64,000 nt of DNA, from NCBI GenBank assembly GCA_973895155.1, contig OZ316896.1, positions 13,888,001-13,952,000 on the forward strand. Reading direction: 5' to 3'. Source of the stretch: Marsupella aquatica (lineage: Eukaryota > Marchantiophyta). This document shows, in pieces, positions 1 to 12,650 of this stretch. The position numbers and the translations under genes are program-made. Positions within the stretch are counted from its first letter, which is position 1. Each line of letters opens with the position of its first letter. Under the pieces are notes generated by a model that saw only the letters and a program-made list of their open reading frames with translations, had not been told where the DNA came from and made no database searches.

Positions 1-70
1 ACTACAGCACTTCACATTGATCGATCGAGTAGTTGATTTTCGAGATACCTTCGCATGCCGAGGTACAGAT

Positions 71-3065
71 ATGGCCTCTTCGAGTACGACGCCGAAGAAA
101 AAGGGAAGGCTTGAAGCGTTGGAAAAAAGACTGTCGACGACTCCCCGGCCCTCGGATTCCCCTTCTCCTTCTCCAATTCGCCCTACATTCTCAACACCTC
201 CGCGAGGTAAGAATTTGTGGCGTATCTCTGATGATTATCCCATTGCGGTACCACTTGGAAAAAAGAAATTGGATCACAATTCATTTCATGATTTTTTTCT
301 TACAGTAGTTCTTTGAAGGGGACCAATTTGAGTGCTTTCTATGGCAGTGCTGTCGTTTCTTTTCGATGGAGCAGGCTGCGAGTTTATGATTTTGTGCTGT
401 GGGATGGATTCAGATGCCGCCCAGACAGGCAGTGACGCGGCATACGCCAAGCTCTGTCCTTCCGTTCTAAATGGTCCGTTGTCTGCGAACCTTCAGGTGA
501 CTGATGAGTTTAGTTCTCCCTCATCCTCTGTCTCTCCACCTTTGCTGCTTTCTCTCTACTTTCAGTAATGAATCATTTGTCAAGGAGCAGCATCCACGTT
601 CTTGACTGTCGCTTCTGTTCAAAACAGTTAAGTGCCAACCCGCGCACAGGAATTCATTTTGTCAAGGGAGCAGGAGCCGGACTTTTCTGAGTTCAGACTT
701 CGGGTTTAGTGTTAGCATTGGATATGAAGTTTTATCTATATTCTACAGCCATTGCGTTCTCCTCTAATCCTTTAATGTCACTCCAATGGAGTACTTTCGC
801 AACATTGAAAAGAAAATCTTCAAGACTTGTGTCAATGCAAATACACAAATTCATCATGTCATGAGGACGAGGTGGATGAAGATTCAATCTTCAGGGTTTT
901 GGGTCGAGGGTAATGGGTATATTTTGAAACCCTCACAGGCTGATCGTTTCTCCCCTCGTCCGAGCTGATGGCACTCATTGAGTCATGGCAACGAAATATT
1001 ATCCGAAAAATGAAAAGAACCGTTTTGAGAAATCTTCCCTTTCAAAAGAAAACTTACAGCCATTCAAAGATTTATCATGTCGTGGGATGGAGGACTCTTC
1101 ATGGTTTAGGGTTTAGGCCAGTTTAGTCTAACGATGCCGCTCGTTGCCTCTTTTCTATGTCTAGCTTCTTCCAGTGAGCGATTCTGGTGCAGCAGTGCGC
1201 GCACTTTTGACAAACGTGTTGAAGTCCAACACGAAGTTTGCGGGCGATGTGGATGGCACGATTGAAACTCGGATGCATGACACGGTTTTGTTGTTGGACA
1301 GTCGAGCCACGCAAGGTAGCGCAATAGAACGAGCACGTGAGCGTGCTCGTCTGAGCCGTGGCAAGCGATCTACTAAGTGTCTATCGTTACGCCAGCATCG
1401 GAAGTTAGGATCGTATGAACTGCCTCAGGCTTATGAGAAGTAAGGGATTCTGCGGCAGTACTTTTTCATATAAGCTTCATTGATCTCTAAATTCTGCAAA
1501 TTTGAGTGTTCAATGTGTATGGAAACTGCCGAATTAGTGGAAGAATTAACAGCATGGTGACGGTTGTGGTAGACAGGAATTCTTATGCTGAGTGTTATGC
1601 AGATTTGCTGTTGTCCCTTTCCGTCAGAAATCGTTTCTGTCAATTCATTAACACTTGGGCCAGGAGTAAAACTGAAGCTTAAGGGGAGGGGTTTCGAGAA
1701 TAATTTATCTGCAACAATCCTATCATGTGCGAAGAAATTGTTCTAGGTATAGTGGAAACTAAGGAGAGTGATTGAATAAGGGCGGTTCAGTGAAGCACAT
1801 GACGATGGTTGCGGTAAACAGTAGTTTCCAGTCTGACGAAAAGCGAATTGGTAATTGCCCTTGTCCTGTTGGAATGGAAGACATTCCATCAATTAGTTCA
1901 CACATGAAGATGAGTTGAGGGGAAACTGAAGCTCTGTAAGGTGATGACGAAAGGTCTCCTCAGTTAAAGCAGGGACAATGATTGAAGCATCTGCTGAAGC
2001 TTAAGAAGATGCACGTTAAATCTCTGCTTCATTGTCTGCTTCTTACAGGCATGATGTATATCAACCTTTGCACGACATGTGGAGAAATTACGCCGAGGGT
2101 CTCATGGCCACTTGCGGGTAAAGCACCAGTGAATATGAACCTTAGCAACTGTCAGTTCTGATTAGCAATCTCCAGCAGGTCATCGTCTTCATTTCAACCG
2201 ATGATCGATGTTCCGCAGAATCATGCTCATTTTATGATATCGTCTTACGGCATTTTTTTCCGAAACATCCTTAGCATCTAGACGCTGCCGGTTCAGACAT
2301 GTTCATAAAGTGATGCTAGATTGTATGATCAGGAACAATGAAGCCATGATGCAGTCCCGTCTTCTTGCAGCCGATCTTCACGGGGCAGTTCTGGGAGGTC
2401 GGTGCTCAATCGTCGGGCTTCTATTATCCCCAGTGTTGGTCTAGTTGCATTGTGTTAGCTTGATACCTCGAAGTTCGTCATCCACTTAAGCTATTTCTAA
2501 ACCTTGGTCTTCTGTGTCTTCCAGTGGTCGATTGCAAGAACCCAACACTTATTGGAATACAAGGTATCATGATTCGAGAAACATCGAAGACCTTTGGGTT
2601 AATTAGTTCTAAAGACAAATTTACAGGTTTGACTTCACCTCCGGAAAGCTCAATTTCTAGATCTTGACGTAATCACCTGTGTTTTCTTTCTGAAACTCAA
2701 TACTTCAACGCTTTTGGGGCTTTTGTGGTAAAGTCAACACTTCACTTGCCATTATCTCTTCCGCAACTTGTTATCTGGTGTTTCAATGTGATTTTTTTGG
2801 TGGTCCTTAGGAATCGTATTCTTCTCACACCTTCCCTGTCTTTCTTGCTACTTCACATTTCTTGCAGAAAATCTCATATATGAGAACCTCAGTTTTTTTC
2901 GAGTGACCTCAAACATCGTCCAATATTCAGAAAATCTGACCAGATCGTTTTGCAGTGATTCCAAAAGCAGGATCTACGTTCAGGCTGAAGGTGAAGAATA
3001 CGATAGTCACTTTGTTTGGTAGTGGTTTAGGTTCAAGAGGTGCGACAGCAACAAACAAAGTCTAA
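71..3065 (+). CDS. POP4: RNase P / RNase MRP protein subunit POP4 (Rpp29)
   Basis: Likely the Rpp29/Pop4 subunit of nuclear RNase P and RNase MRP, which binds the catalytic RNA during 5' tRNA maturation and pre-rRNA processing. Exons inferred from splice sites: 71-206, 375-496, 792-909, 1175-1439, 2049-2117, 2333-2397, 2525-2626, 2956-3065; phases agree and sum to 328 residues. Family features: a basic start with KKKGRLEALEKRL; the conserved block CLSLRQHRKLGSYELPQ in exon 4; then HDVYQPLHDMW, LLAADLHGAVLG, GIMIRETSKTFGLI and the beta-barrel end VIPKAGSTFRLKV / IVTLFGSGL (Sm-like Rpp29 fold). Exons 2 and 3 are the weakest: they are not conserved and were placed by phase and pyrimidine tracts only. 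Start chosen at the ATG before ASSSTTPKKK. The last residues read straight through to TAA. Confidence 0.85.
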
Positions 3066-3086
3066 AACTCGGTTTCTCGTCCAACT

Positions 3087-3443
3087 TTATTTTGTAGCAT
3101 CATAGCATCTTTGAATTGCCCATTCAAATATTCTTTCTGGGATTACTACATGATCCCCGATGATGATAGAGTTAGCTGCAAACAAATTTAGGTTAGCAGA
3201 CCATTGCAACAAGTCGATAACACCACTTGGGAGCGACATGCAGATAAACTTATAGCCGTGTTCGCTCCATTTTCGAAGTGTAAAGAATTGTATAAAGAAT
3301 GTTCTGTGCTGACAGCGATGTTTTCTATACCAAGTCAGTAAATTAGTCCTCTGTGGTACTTGACTACGATAGGATGTGGAACTGACTGTACCCATTGACA
3401 GGCCAAGGTGTCGTGGACGACATGTGAGCTTGGCGTCATTCAC
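3087..3443 (-). CDS. Unrecognised open frame, tail to tail with POP4
   Basis: A 118-codon minus-strand frame whose stop lies about 20 bases beyond the POP4 stop. I recognise no family. Its C-terminal half is hydrophobic and leucine-rich (for example SGVIDLLQWSANLNLF), and the frame ends in a plausible small tail. It could be the last exon of a gene running leftward, or chance. Nothing upstream on the minus strand between 3.45 and 3.9 kb gives an obvious partner exon. Confidence 0.2.
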   Translation of the reverse strand: MNDAKLTCRPRHLGLSMGTVSSTSYRSQVPQRTNLLTWYRKHRCQHRTFFIQFFTLRKWSEHGYKFICMSLPSGVIDLLQWSANLNLFAANSIIIGDHVVIPERIFEWAIQRCYDATK

Positions 3444-3877
3444 TGATGTTTGTAGCTTTCAATTTCTCGAGAAGTTAAGAATTACAAAGCTTGGTCCTCC
3501 CGTTCGTTACAGATGTGATCCAACTACCAAACCACTTTTTCAGTTTAGATCAACTACAATGTATATTTGGAATCCCGTTTCCCACGGGCCCTTCTCCAAA
3601 GAAATACACTCTCATTTTAAGCCCCAACTTGTAGTTCCCAACAGGCAGCCCTAATTCTACTGTGGCATCCTACCCAAGTGGTATATTTGTTTCTCCTGGT
3701 CATCTATACAATGTATATGCTTCCGTAGCAACACCCTGAACGACTGAATGCAGCTAAGGGCTCCCGCTCTAAAGCTGGGAATCCTGTTGTCAAAATGAAA
3801 TTGTTGTCACATGGTAGCTGGCTGTGGTGTAGACTTTCCTACCATCAGAAGATGGCAACGATATAGGAAGTCTTCTC

Positions 3878-4990
3878 TCAAGCCTGTAGAGAAGATGACA
3901 ACGGTATAGATGTTCTTTTCTCAAGCCTTGAAATTGCTGGAGTGAAGTACAGGATGTATTGTTGACCGAAACAACAATGCGCTCTCATATGTTGGAAACC
4001 CTGAGATGTGGATTTCCATACTAGAGCAGAAGGTTTTAACCAACTAAATGGCACAAAATCAGTAGAGGATGAGTCTTTCTGGTCTTTTCTGAAACTCATT
4101 TCCTCAAAGTACCAATCAATGAGTGGAGCCATGGAAATGAAATTCCTTTTCTCACTTTCAGAAACGATTTGACCAAGGCGGGCATGACTTCAGCACTTTT
4201 GAAAATGCCTATCAACAGTAGTTCCCGAAACTTGAGATCTTTCTGGAGCGTGGTTAGTTTTTCAGAAATCCAATCTGTCCCACATCCTAAAGTGGTCGGA
4301 GCTTTGCGACCATCCTCGATCAGTCGTGCCATCACCGTCAAACTGCTGCTTGTTTTTGCCGTCCATACATGTCGGTGAGCTCATTGACCTGTAACTCCAG
4401 CTTTTCAAAGATTTCACTCACATATTTGACCAATATCTCTGATGGTTGGAGGTGGCTTTGGGTCGCATCTTTTGGGATTTTACCTTCAGAATCTGACCCT
4501 CGTGTCCCAATCCTTTTGGTCATTTCCTCAGCGTCCTTGTACAGTTTTTGGACCTTGGTACGGCCAGATCCTGACTCCAGGTCCTGTTTCTTTCTGGTTA
4601 TTTTAGCGGTCAACTCTGATGCCAACGTGGCCCAGTGTTGAGTGTTCCCATCCATCTTGCTCAGATTTTTGAGAGGTTCCCAATCAGACGACAAACGTCT
4701 GCTGGTCTCGTTGACGCCTCCCTCCGATGCAGGGGTTCCAAAGCCCTCGTGTCAAGTCAGGCTTGTTTAGAAATTTCCAGACTTCCTGCGGATTGCAAAG
4801 AACACATCAACTCTTTATAGTTGTTAATGACAAGATGCTTCCCTTTCTGTTCTGAGAAGCTCAATCCTGCACTGGCCTGGTTCACGCCAAACATTTACAT
4901 GTCATCGGCGTCACAATTTGCTTGGATTTTTCAGTCTTTTCTGCTCCATTCTTCAATTTCCTCCACAACGATTGCTATTGACACGAATTT
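3878..4990 (-). pseudogene. Unrecognised lysine/leucine-rich gene or gene relic
   Basis: Several minus-strand frames follow one another in the order expected for one protein. A piece at about 4950-4760 contains GLSFSEQKGKHLVINNYKEL. A long frame at 4694-4338 is rich in K, E, L and S and looks helical or coiled-coil (LASELTAKITRKKQDL, YVSEIFEKLELQVNEL). A frame shifted by one base at 4341-4096 continues directly (MARLIEDGRKAP, WISEKLTTLQKDL), and 4132-3878 carries WYFEEMSFRKDQKD. Stops and a one-base shift separate the pieces, and I see no convincing splice pair at the shift, so it looks decayed. Unlabelled introns remain possible. No family recognised. Confidence 0.35.
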
Positions 4991-5069
4991 CCTAATTCCT
5001 GTAACGCCATTCAAAAGCGGCCGATTTCCCAATTCAGTATGTTCCGCAACAGGCTTTTTCAAGAAGTGA

Positions 5070-8000
5070 TTGGCCGATTGTAAAGTAAAGAGCAGGCGAA
5101 TTTATTCCCATACATCAGACCCAGATCCAAATTCTCAGCGGACCCCCTACCTTATTTGGTGGATGTATACCTGAGGAGGCTTCAGTTTTGCAGGGTCTAC
5201 TTTCAGCATTGCCAAACTGTGATGACGGTTGTGTGTGTATCATCTCGAGTGTCAAAGTGGATGGTTTCCTTAAATTATTCCAAAAGTTGGGTGATCTATT
5301 GGTGCTGTGAAACCATTCAGATAATGAAGGTGTACAACAGCAATAGCAAAAGACCAACAGAAGAAATGTTTTAGGACCGAGCAAATTTGGTGGACGAGCT
5401 CATCTTTATAACATGATTCGAATGTTGGGGTAGAATTCATAACGTTTTAACAGTCCTTGGTTGCAAAGAATTTAAAAGGGCCATAGTCAAGACTGTTCAC
5501 AAGGGAAAATAAAACGGATTCCTGGAACCAAGCCAGGTTTTCAGATGTCCATCTACACACATATCAACGATTAACATCCACAGCTCTCTCTTTGAAAACT
5601 AGAATTCCAATAATTATTTGTTGGATGCATGACAATGTACAATGAATCACCAGGAAATTAGTAAAATATCAGTTCTGCATTCAAATGGGAACTATGTCTA
5701 GTTTAAGTCTTATGAGACCCACAGCAGGTAGTTTGGAAGGACTTTTAGTCTAGAGACAGTCTACCCATTCCCTGACCAACCCATAGAATAAACTCTTCCC
5801 TGTATCATTGTCTTGAACCACACCTGCCGTTTAAAAGCTATGGGTGCTTGTAGCTACCATTAAAAGTAAACTTTTTCCTGAAATGGTGAACCAAACAGGC
5901 ATGGTAGAGGAGACAAGTGAGTAGAATGTGGAAAAAAGGGGAGGTTCCCAGTTTCCTCTTTATTTTATGGATGGTCATTGCTAAACCTGGTGGCTAAGTT
6001 CCTGGTCCAAAGCCCAAAGAGACATGGTTGTGGTAGCTCACTTGAGTGGAGATTGATAGGTATTGGGCTTACATGTTGTGACTGACTGTTCCTTTTCTGT
6101 GGGGTTTCACAAATTTCTCCTTAAAATTGACATTTTTTCATTAAAAAAAGCTTCCTGGTCCCAAGTGCAAAACCTGTACACAAATGTAAGCTCACAGAAA
6201 AGCTACAACAAGCCAAAAGAGGGTTTTACTTGGAACACATTCAAATTTTTGAATTAGTTCAGAGACCAAGCACTCAACGAAGGTACTTGAGCCTAAAACA
6301 GTAATATGATCATTTAAAAAGGAATTTTGATGATTTGAGGCACCAAGGAAAATTTTTAACCTCCCCTTGAATCTGTAGTCTTGTGGGCATCATTGGATCC
6401 TGTCAGCAACATCTCAGAGAAATTGCAAAATATGATTACTCTAAATGTTGAAGAAGATCTTGTCATTTCCAATATCGCATTGCTTAAGACAATATGCCAC
6501 AGTTAAGACTTAGAATCCCAGTTAAAGAGGCAGAAAGATCCTATCTTCAGGTACAACGATGTGTCACTGTATTGCAAAGTGTGAGTCACTTTACTTTGAC
6601 AAATGGTGAGCCAACTTTCACTATTGATTCATTTTTTATCAATTGGTTTGGATAGTCTCTTAGCTGGTTTAACTTTCTAAGAATGCTCCACCAAATCCAG
6701 TGGAAGACTGAAAGGCAATCAAACCTAGACTTAAATGGCCATTGTCCCTGAAACAAATCCTTTTGAATCCAGGTTACCATAGTCAATAATGTTCTTAACA
6801 AGGTCAAAACAGGTGGGTTGTTTTTTCCTGCCACGGGTTCAGGGACAGTGGCGGTTTAAGTAATATATATAATTATGCACCACACTTGTTGGAAGGACTT
6901 GAACTATTTTCAATTCAGTTCTGACAGTGTTGAGCTCTATATATTCACATTTAAACTAATGTTTTTGCTTACTGATTTCCTTCCAACTTGACACTTTCGC
7001 CTTAAGGGTATAGTTTCCGGACAACTAGAGACAATAACATCACACGAGGCTATATTCTTGGTAGAAACAAGAGAAAGCTCCAAAGAGACACTTCCAAGGG
7101 TTAAATACAAAGGGCCATCGTCAGCCCAAAATATCTACTCCTTGTTTGTCTATGAGAGGACAAGTGTCAAACTTATTTAACAAAAGATGAGTCATTCACA
7201 TATTGAGTGAGCAGGAAATATTTCTGTCTGTTTTGTCTCATATATGCACCTTACTGGGCCTTTGTATATGTGTGGGTTTTAAATACTTGACAATGAATAT
7301 AAATAGCTAGAAACAAAGCTGTAAAAAAAATGGCATTGTAAAACAGGACACAATCGACTATAGCATTGGGATTTAAAAGAGAAGAAAAATATCTCCTTGT
7401 GAAACCTTGTGGTCTATGTCACTGGTAAACACACCAGATTCTATTCTAGTCTATTTCTAGTTCAATCCACGTCATATACACCAAATGCAGTTGAAACACC
7501 TTGCCAATATGTTGCAATTTTCCAACTTACTTAACTTGTCCTTTGGCAGTGACATGTGGGCCTACTATATTGAGTAAAAGATTTCTTTCAAACAAATAGA
7601 AACACTAATAAAAGCTGACGGGTCAGGTTTGACTTGCTATCACTCAAAGTTGTCCTTGTTTAGGAGAGACACGTTGTATAGAGTAACCCTCATAGGAGGA
7701 TAAGCACTTGTGCATTGTGTTGAGCATAGGCCTAATCCTCCCCTCATCCCCAGTTCCAGTCATCATTGGCCTCTTTTGGCAGTGGGTGTCAGTTGCACTA
7801 TAGATGGCTCATACATTCACAATCCTTTATCAAGCTGAGGTGGTCGGTTTTACACTTTGGTGTCTCACTCAATGATGACTGCCCCCATCACCTCCAACAT
7901 GTTTAGGCCTAGTACACTTTAAAACGTACTTAAGGAAAAATATATAACAAATTTTACCCTCTTACTTTTGATATATTCTTGGAACATACTTAAAAATTGT

Positions 8001-9387
8001 TTTTTTCAACCCTATCGTTCCTATAAGTCTTAAAACTGGACTTAAACAGCGCTCAAAACAGCGCTTCCACGTACAATTTTAAGTTTTCCCTTCAACCAAT
8101 AAAATGATCATATTCTTTGTTGCACTAGATGTGTCAATATTGGAATGTGAAACCCCCGAGGTTTTACAGTCTCTAGAAATTACTCATGACCATCCTAGGT
8201 GGTTTGCTAGAGAGCTTGCCTCTTTGGTTTTCCAGGTGTGACTCCTTTTGTAGTTGGCATTTATTTATATAAAAGCACTTATTTCTTTCATCATGCACTA
8301 TGGAAATATGTATGAAGGACTTAGAATTAGAATACAGGGGTTTGCTAGAATTATTAAACTGGAATAGTTGGACCCCTTTAGCGTAGATTTAGTTGAAAAT
8401 TATACTCTAAAATAAAATTTATCTTATAAGCAAACTTATCTTTCTCCATTCTCATCCCACTATTACTCTAGTATATTATATTCATGCAAGTTAGTCTAAC
8501 TCTACACACTCCAAGAATACCAGTTCAGATGGACTCACATGTTTGTTTTGGGCCATTGCTATTTACTCTCTAGTTTGCCCACCCATTCATTGAACATAAA
8601 TAGAGCTGGGGGACAAAAATGGTCTTGTGAAAAATAGATCGCCTATTGCTAAATGTATAATAGAAGCTTGTTGTCTGTTCACTTATCCATGCTCAGATTT
8701 TTCCAATGACTTGCCCCAAATCCCCTTTTCCACCTGCCCCCTGACCTTCAGTTATGCCCCCCAAAATCATGGTCTAGAGGCTTCACTCTAGATTATGGAC
8801 GTGAGAGTAGCTTTGGATTACTCTTATAAAGTTAGGTTCTCTCAATCAATATGGGTGGAATCAATTAAATCATTAGATAGCATATGAGATAGAATTTCAC
8901 TTTTACTAAGTATGGGATGGATTGAATTAAATTCATTCTACAAACTTACTCGAAAAGTCCAAACTTGTTAATACACTTGCTGCCCATTATTTTGGAGGTC
9001 AACAAAAGTGGTCAACAAATAGTAATGTTCTCTCAGTAGGGTATACCCCGGGGACTATGGGTGGGACAGGCAGTGAGAGTCCCTAGATCCTGACCATGGA
9101 AGCTTGCCCTTAAGGATGGAACAGGCTCCCTCTACACAGGTGCTACAAATACACAAAGATTGAGAATTCTGCAAACAAACTCATAAAATCAATCACTACC
9201 TTGTGAATTGTGACACCATCATCATCATCATCATCAATTAATGTTGGCAGATTGAGTGGTGGATGCGATGTGCGCACTCTACAAGTCAAGGCTGTACATA
9301 TTTCTCTTAAAATTGAGGGGGGAGCAATTCAATGGGGGGGTACAAGGACCTGGCTTGCTTCCCAGGACGAGGCAAGGTTATGAAATG

Positions 9388-9390
<3 letters not shown>
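5070..9390. other. Gene-poor AT-rich interval
   Basis: I find no supported gene on either strand. Open frames are short and low in coding character. A short (ATC)n tract lies near 9217-9236, and a pair of near-identical cagcgct motifs near 8046-8063. Much of the interval is probably decayed repeat DNA, but I could not pair its ends. Confidence 0.5.

Positions 9391-9420
<30 letters not shown>
9391..9420. repeat. (AG)15 microsatellite
   Basis: Fifteen uninterrupted AG dinucleotides, directly visible. The minus-strand serine/leucine runs in overlapping frames are translations of this repeat and are not genes. Confidence 0.95.
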
Positions 9421-9424
<4 letters not shown>

Positions 9425-11640
9425 CCCTTTGACCCAAGGGGCGGGCGAGGTGCAAAGATGGGATGTCTTTTGGTGACCTTAGCTGGCCACATAGGTTAGG
9501 AATTTCCCCTCCTGTGTGGCTGCACCCACCTTCTATTGTGGGCTGAAGAAAGAGAGCACCACGTGCCTGGCAATGCAAGATGACTAGATAATGGGTGGTT
9601 GTCTAACTGGGGTAGGATGACCAAGGTTCAATGGGCTGATGAAAAGGAAGGCCTTGTCTAACTGTGACAGTCTGGAGGTGTTTGGAGTATAGTACCAAGA
9701 GATAGGCACTTGTGTTTGAGTTACAAAGAAACCAATCATGTCATTTTAGCTGACAGATCTGTGACTGTGTTACTCAGACAGATATGTTATGTTTTAGTTA
9801 CAAGCACCCGTTGTTGCTTGGGTTCTAGCTTGGGTTCTAGCTTGGGGTTTGAAAGATGCATCAGAAGAGGCATGGAATTTACAGATAAGTTTGCATGGGT
9901 GGGCTAAAGTGGTACTCTTTTCATTTTTGTCTTCAATTGAAAACTTGATTCACACCATCAATTACTTGGAGTTGGCTTGCATGTGTGTGGTCCTGGTATC
10001 CTGACATCACTTTCAACCTTAAAGTTTTTGCTGGCTCACTTGCCGAGCTTTGTGCATCCTTTAATGTACCAGACTTTTGCTTGTGTTTTGGCTGGACAGG
10101 TCTGACTGTTGTCTGCCTTGGCTTTTGCCCAGTTGTGGGGTGTGCTGTTTGCTGGTGAATTGGAGTTGACTATGTGTGATGAATAAGTGGCAAGGGACAG
10201 GTTGAAGGGAGAACCCAAGTTCCCATTCAATAATGCGTTCAATTGATCCAACCCAGTAAGAGACATACTCACCAGGTAAGTATTAATCTATTCATTAAAT
10301 GTGAATTATTATTCAATTTATGAACATTTGGGCAAAAAATAACGGTGATGGTCATCAGACATACCACCACGTTCATCCTTTGTAAATAAACTAGGATGAG
10401 ACTCCTAGTAAAGATCCTTTTTGCCCCCTCAAGTTTACGAATGACCATTTAAATGTAGAATATTAGACTATAATGTACCTTTTGGGGTTAGAAAGTGTAT
10501 ATTTAGAGACCAAAAAGAGAACATTTGGAGGCCTAAAAATGAACAAAATAAAATAAGCTTTTAATGAATAGGGTCACTACATAAAAGTATGACCAGCTAC
10601 CCTAGGCCCTCTCCTTTTTTCCTGAGGTTTCCCTCATCTTAAGTAGGTACGGAGAAGAGAGTACGTTGATGTAGTGCAAGGGAAGCGGTGGTGCAAGGGA
10701 AGCCAACTGGCTATGGAGCATGAGGTCACGGGTTTAAGTTCCAACACATACCATATTTGTACAAAAAATGTAGGCATATTGTATGCTATCTCAATTAGGA
10801 ACAAAAAAGTCACAATTTGAAAACCATTTTTACGGACCCCACTAGAGGTTCTTTCCAAAATTCCTGGCACCACAGCGTGCCATGTCAGCAACAACCGCAA
10901 CAAACAAGAATGGTCATGTTTGCGCAACGAATAAACTCCTCTCCATCTTGTTTACGTCGCTTTTCGTGTAATTTGATGGACGCCGTGCCGTCAAAACATA
11001 ATGTAAAAGTAATTAAAAGTAATTCATCCAAATCTATTGATACAAAGGGCGAGATTAAAAACATTCACCCATATTCTCTTTACTTAAATTTATAAATGTT
11101 TTTTTTATAAAAGTAAATAGTGCTCAACATTGAAAATAACCGTATTCCTGTGTAACTGCCAAAATAGAACCGTCAGAACAAAAAAAGCAAATCAACATTT
11201 CGGACAGGGAGGCTAACGTTGCTGGAGCCGAGGTGCTAACAAAACAACCAGCGAAGGCAATACCAGTGCGCATTGGATTCATTTTGGGCGAGATTCTGCA
11301 ATTGTTTCCCGAATCCCCTCATGAACTTCTAATTTACTTTCCACAACGGATAATGGAACACCACAGATACACTAGGTAACATATCACCAGCCAAGTACGA
11401 CCAGTCTTCATGGTGTTCAGACTCCTTCAGCCTCCCTAGACGAAGCTATCGTCCTCGCCTCCTTCGACCTAGCAAATGTCCAAGATCTCGAGAGAAGCAA
11501 AGAATTCAAGCAGCTGTCGAACCACAACCCGACTCTCACACACAGAGCAGCCGTCAATTAGGAGAAATTCCTAAGCATGTAGGAACGAACACACTACCTC
11601 TTTCCCGAGAGCCGATTGCCTCGCTCCCCTTCCTGAAGAG
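9421..11640. other. Intergenic interval with a dispersed repeat copy
   Basis: No supported gene. The stretch around 10826-10930 (ttacggaccccactagagg and following) resembles, in opposite orientation, 38820-38890, so it belongs to a dispersed repeat family. A line-end-like tgaggtcacgggtttaagtt at 10710-10730 is faintly tRNA-like (B-box-like), but no full tRNA fold is apparent. Confidence 0.4.
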
Positions 11641-11664
11641 CCGTAGACGAGATGAGCACTAACT

Positions 11665-12184
11665 GTGAAGGAAACTGGCGTACAAGTCGTGGCATCTGAA
11701 CCGAGTAGGCGTCCACCACCAGCTGCCCAAACTAGCATGCAAACAGAAACAGCATCACAGCCGGACCACATTTGCGGAGGGGGAAACGGTGATGGCGGAT
11801 GGGCATTTTTCCAATTTTCTGGAAACCCCAGTCAGATCGTCAAGGCATTCAAAATGCAGGTGCATTTGAGAGAGAATTGAAGCAGCAGAAGTATCGGGAG
11901 GCTCTCGAAAGCCTCGCAGATAAGAGCAGAAAGGCAGCGACTTGAGCAGAAGAAAAAGGCAAAAGCAGATCGATCGAGACAGAAAGAAAAGTGAAACTGA
12001 ACCCCGATCTAAGGCCAAAAACTCACAAGCAAAAGAGAGAATTGAAGCAGCAGAAGTATCGGGAGGCACTGGCGAAAGAGAATTGACAAGGATATTTGAA
12101 AAGCACAGAAAGAAACATCGAGAAATGAAATTGAAAAGAAAGAACAGAATCAAACAGACTGAAGAAGAACCGATAAGAACTTGA
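11665..12184 (+). other. Charged, repeat-rich open frames of unknown status
   Basis: Two successive plus-strand frames (11665-11880 and 11942-12184) encode a proline/glutamine-rich stretch with a GGGNGDGGW cluster, then a strongly basic Lys/Arg/Glu-rich segment. The phrase attgaagcagcagaagtatc occurs twice (about 11875 and 12042), and the 3' part is duplicated about 365 bp downstream. No family recognised. The composition could reflect either a nuclear coiled-coil protein fragment or purine-rich repetitive DNA; I lean to the latter. Confidence 0.25.
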
Positions 12185-12650
12185 GCATAGAACCGAGGGC
12201 ACTCAATCAAGAAAGCTGAGAGAACGACTGAGAAAAGGCATGACTAACTAAGGCAAAAATCGAAGAACGAGAAATAGAAGCGCCGGCCCCGGAAGCAGCC
12301 CAAGATTTTCAATTGGTGAGAGCCGATTTCCCAACTACGAACCTCTGTTATCTGATCGACCTCCAAACAGTACCTACAATACTGCTTTGAATTCATCACT
12401 GCTAGTTCTCAACGAAGAGTCTAGCTGGACACGAGTGGGGGCAATTTTTAAGTTCCACTGGTCTTGAGGATAACGGGTTTAACAACCTTAACTATTCACT
12501 CTGAAAGAACATAATCAAACAGACTGAAGAAGAACCGATAAGGACTTGAGCATAGAACGACTGAGAACGATTGAGAAAAGGCATGACTAACTAAGGCAAA
12601 AATCAAAAATCGAAGAACGAGAAATAGAAGCGCCGGCCCCGGAAGGAACT
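12141..12650. repeat. Direct duplication, about 365 bp spacing
   Basis: The stretch from 12141 (caaacagactgaagaagaac) to about 12300 recurs from about 12506 to 12650 with a few differences. This includes the segments ending ttgagcatagaac and the sequence ggcatgactaactaaggc followed by gaagcgccggccccggaag. Spacing between matching positions is about 365 bases in the first part and slightly less in the second, so small deletions followed the duplication. Confidence 0.75.

Noticed and set aside
11755-12210. 151-codon minus-strand frame rich in Phe, Leu and Ser
   Set aside because: Complement of a purine-rich stretch, which naturally gives hydrophobic codons; no family features or signal-peptide-like organisation that I trust.
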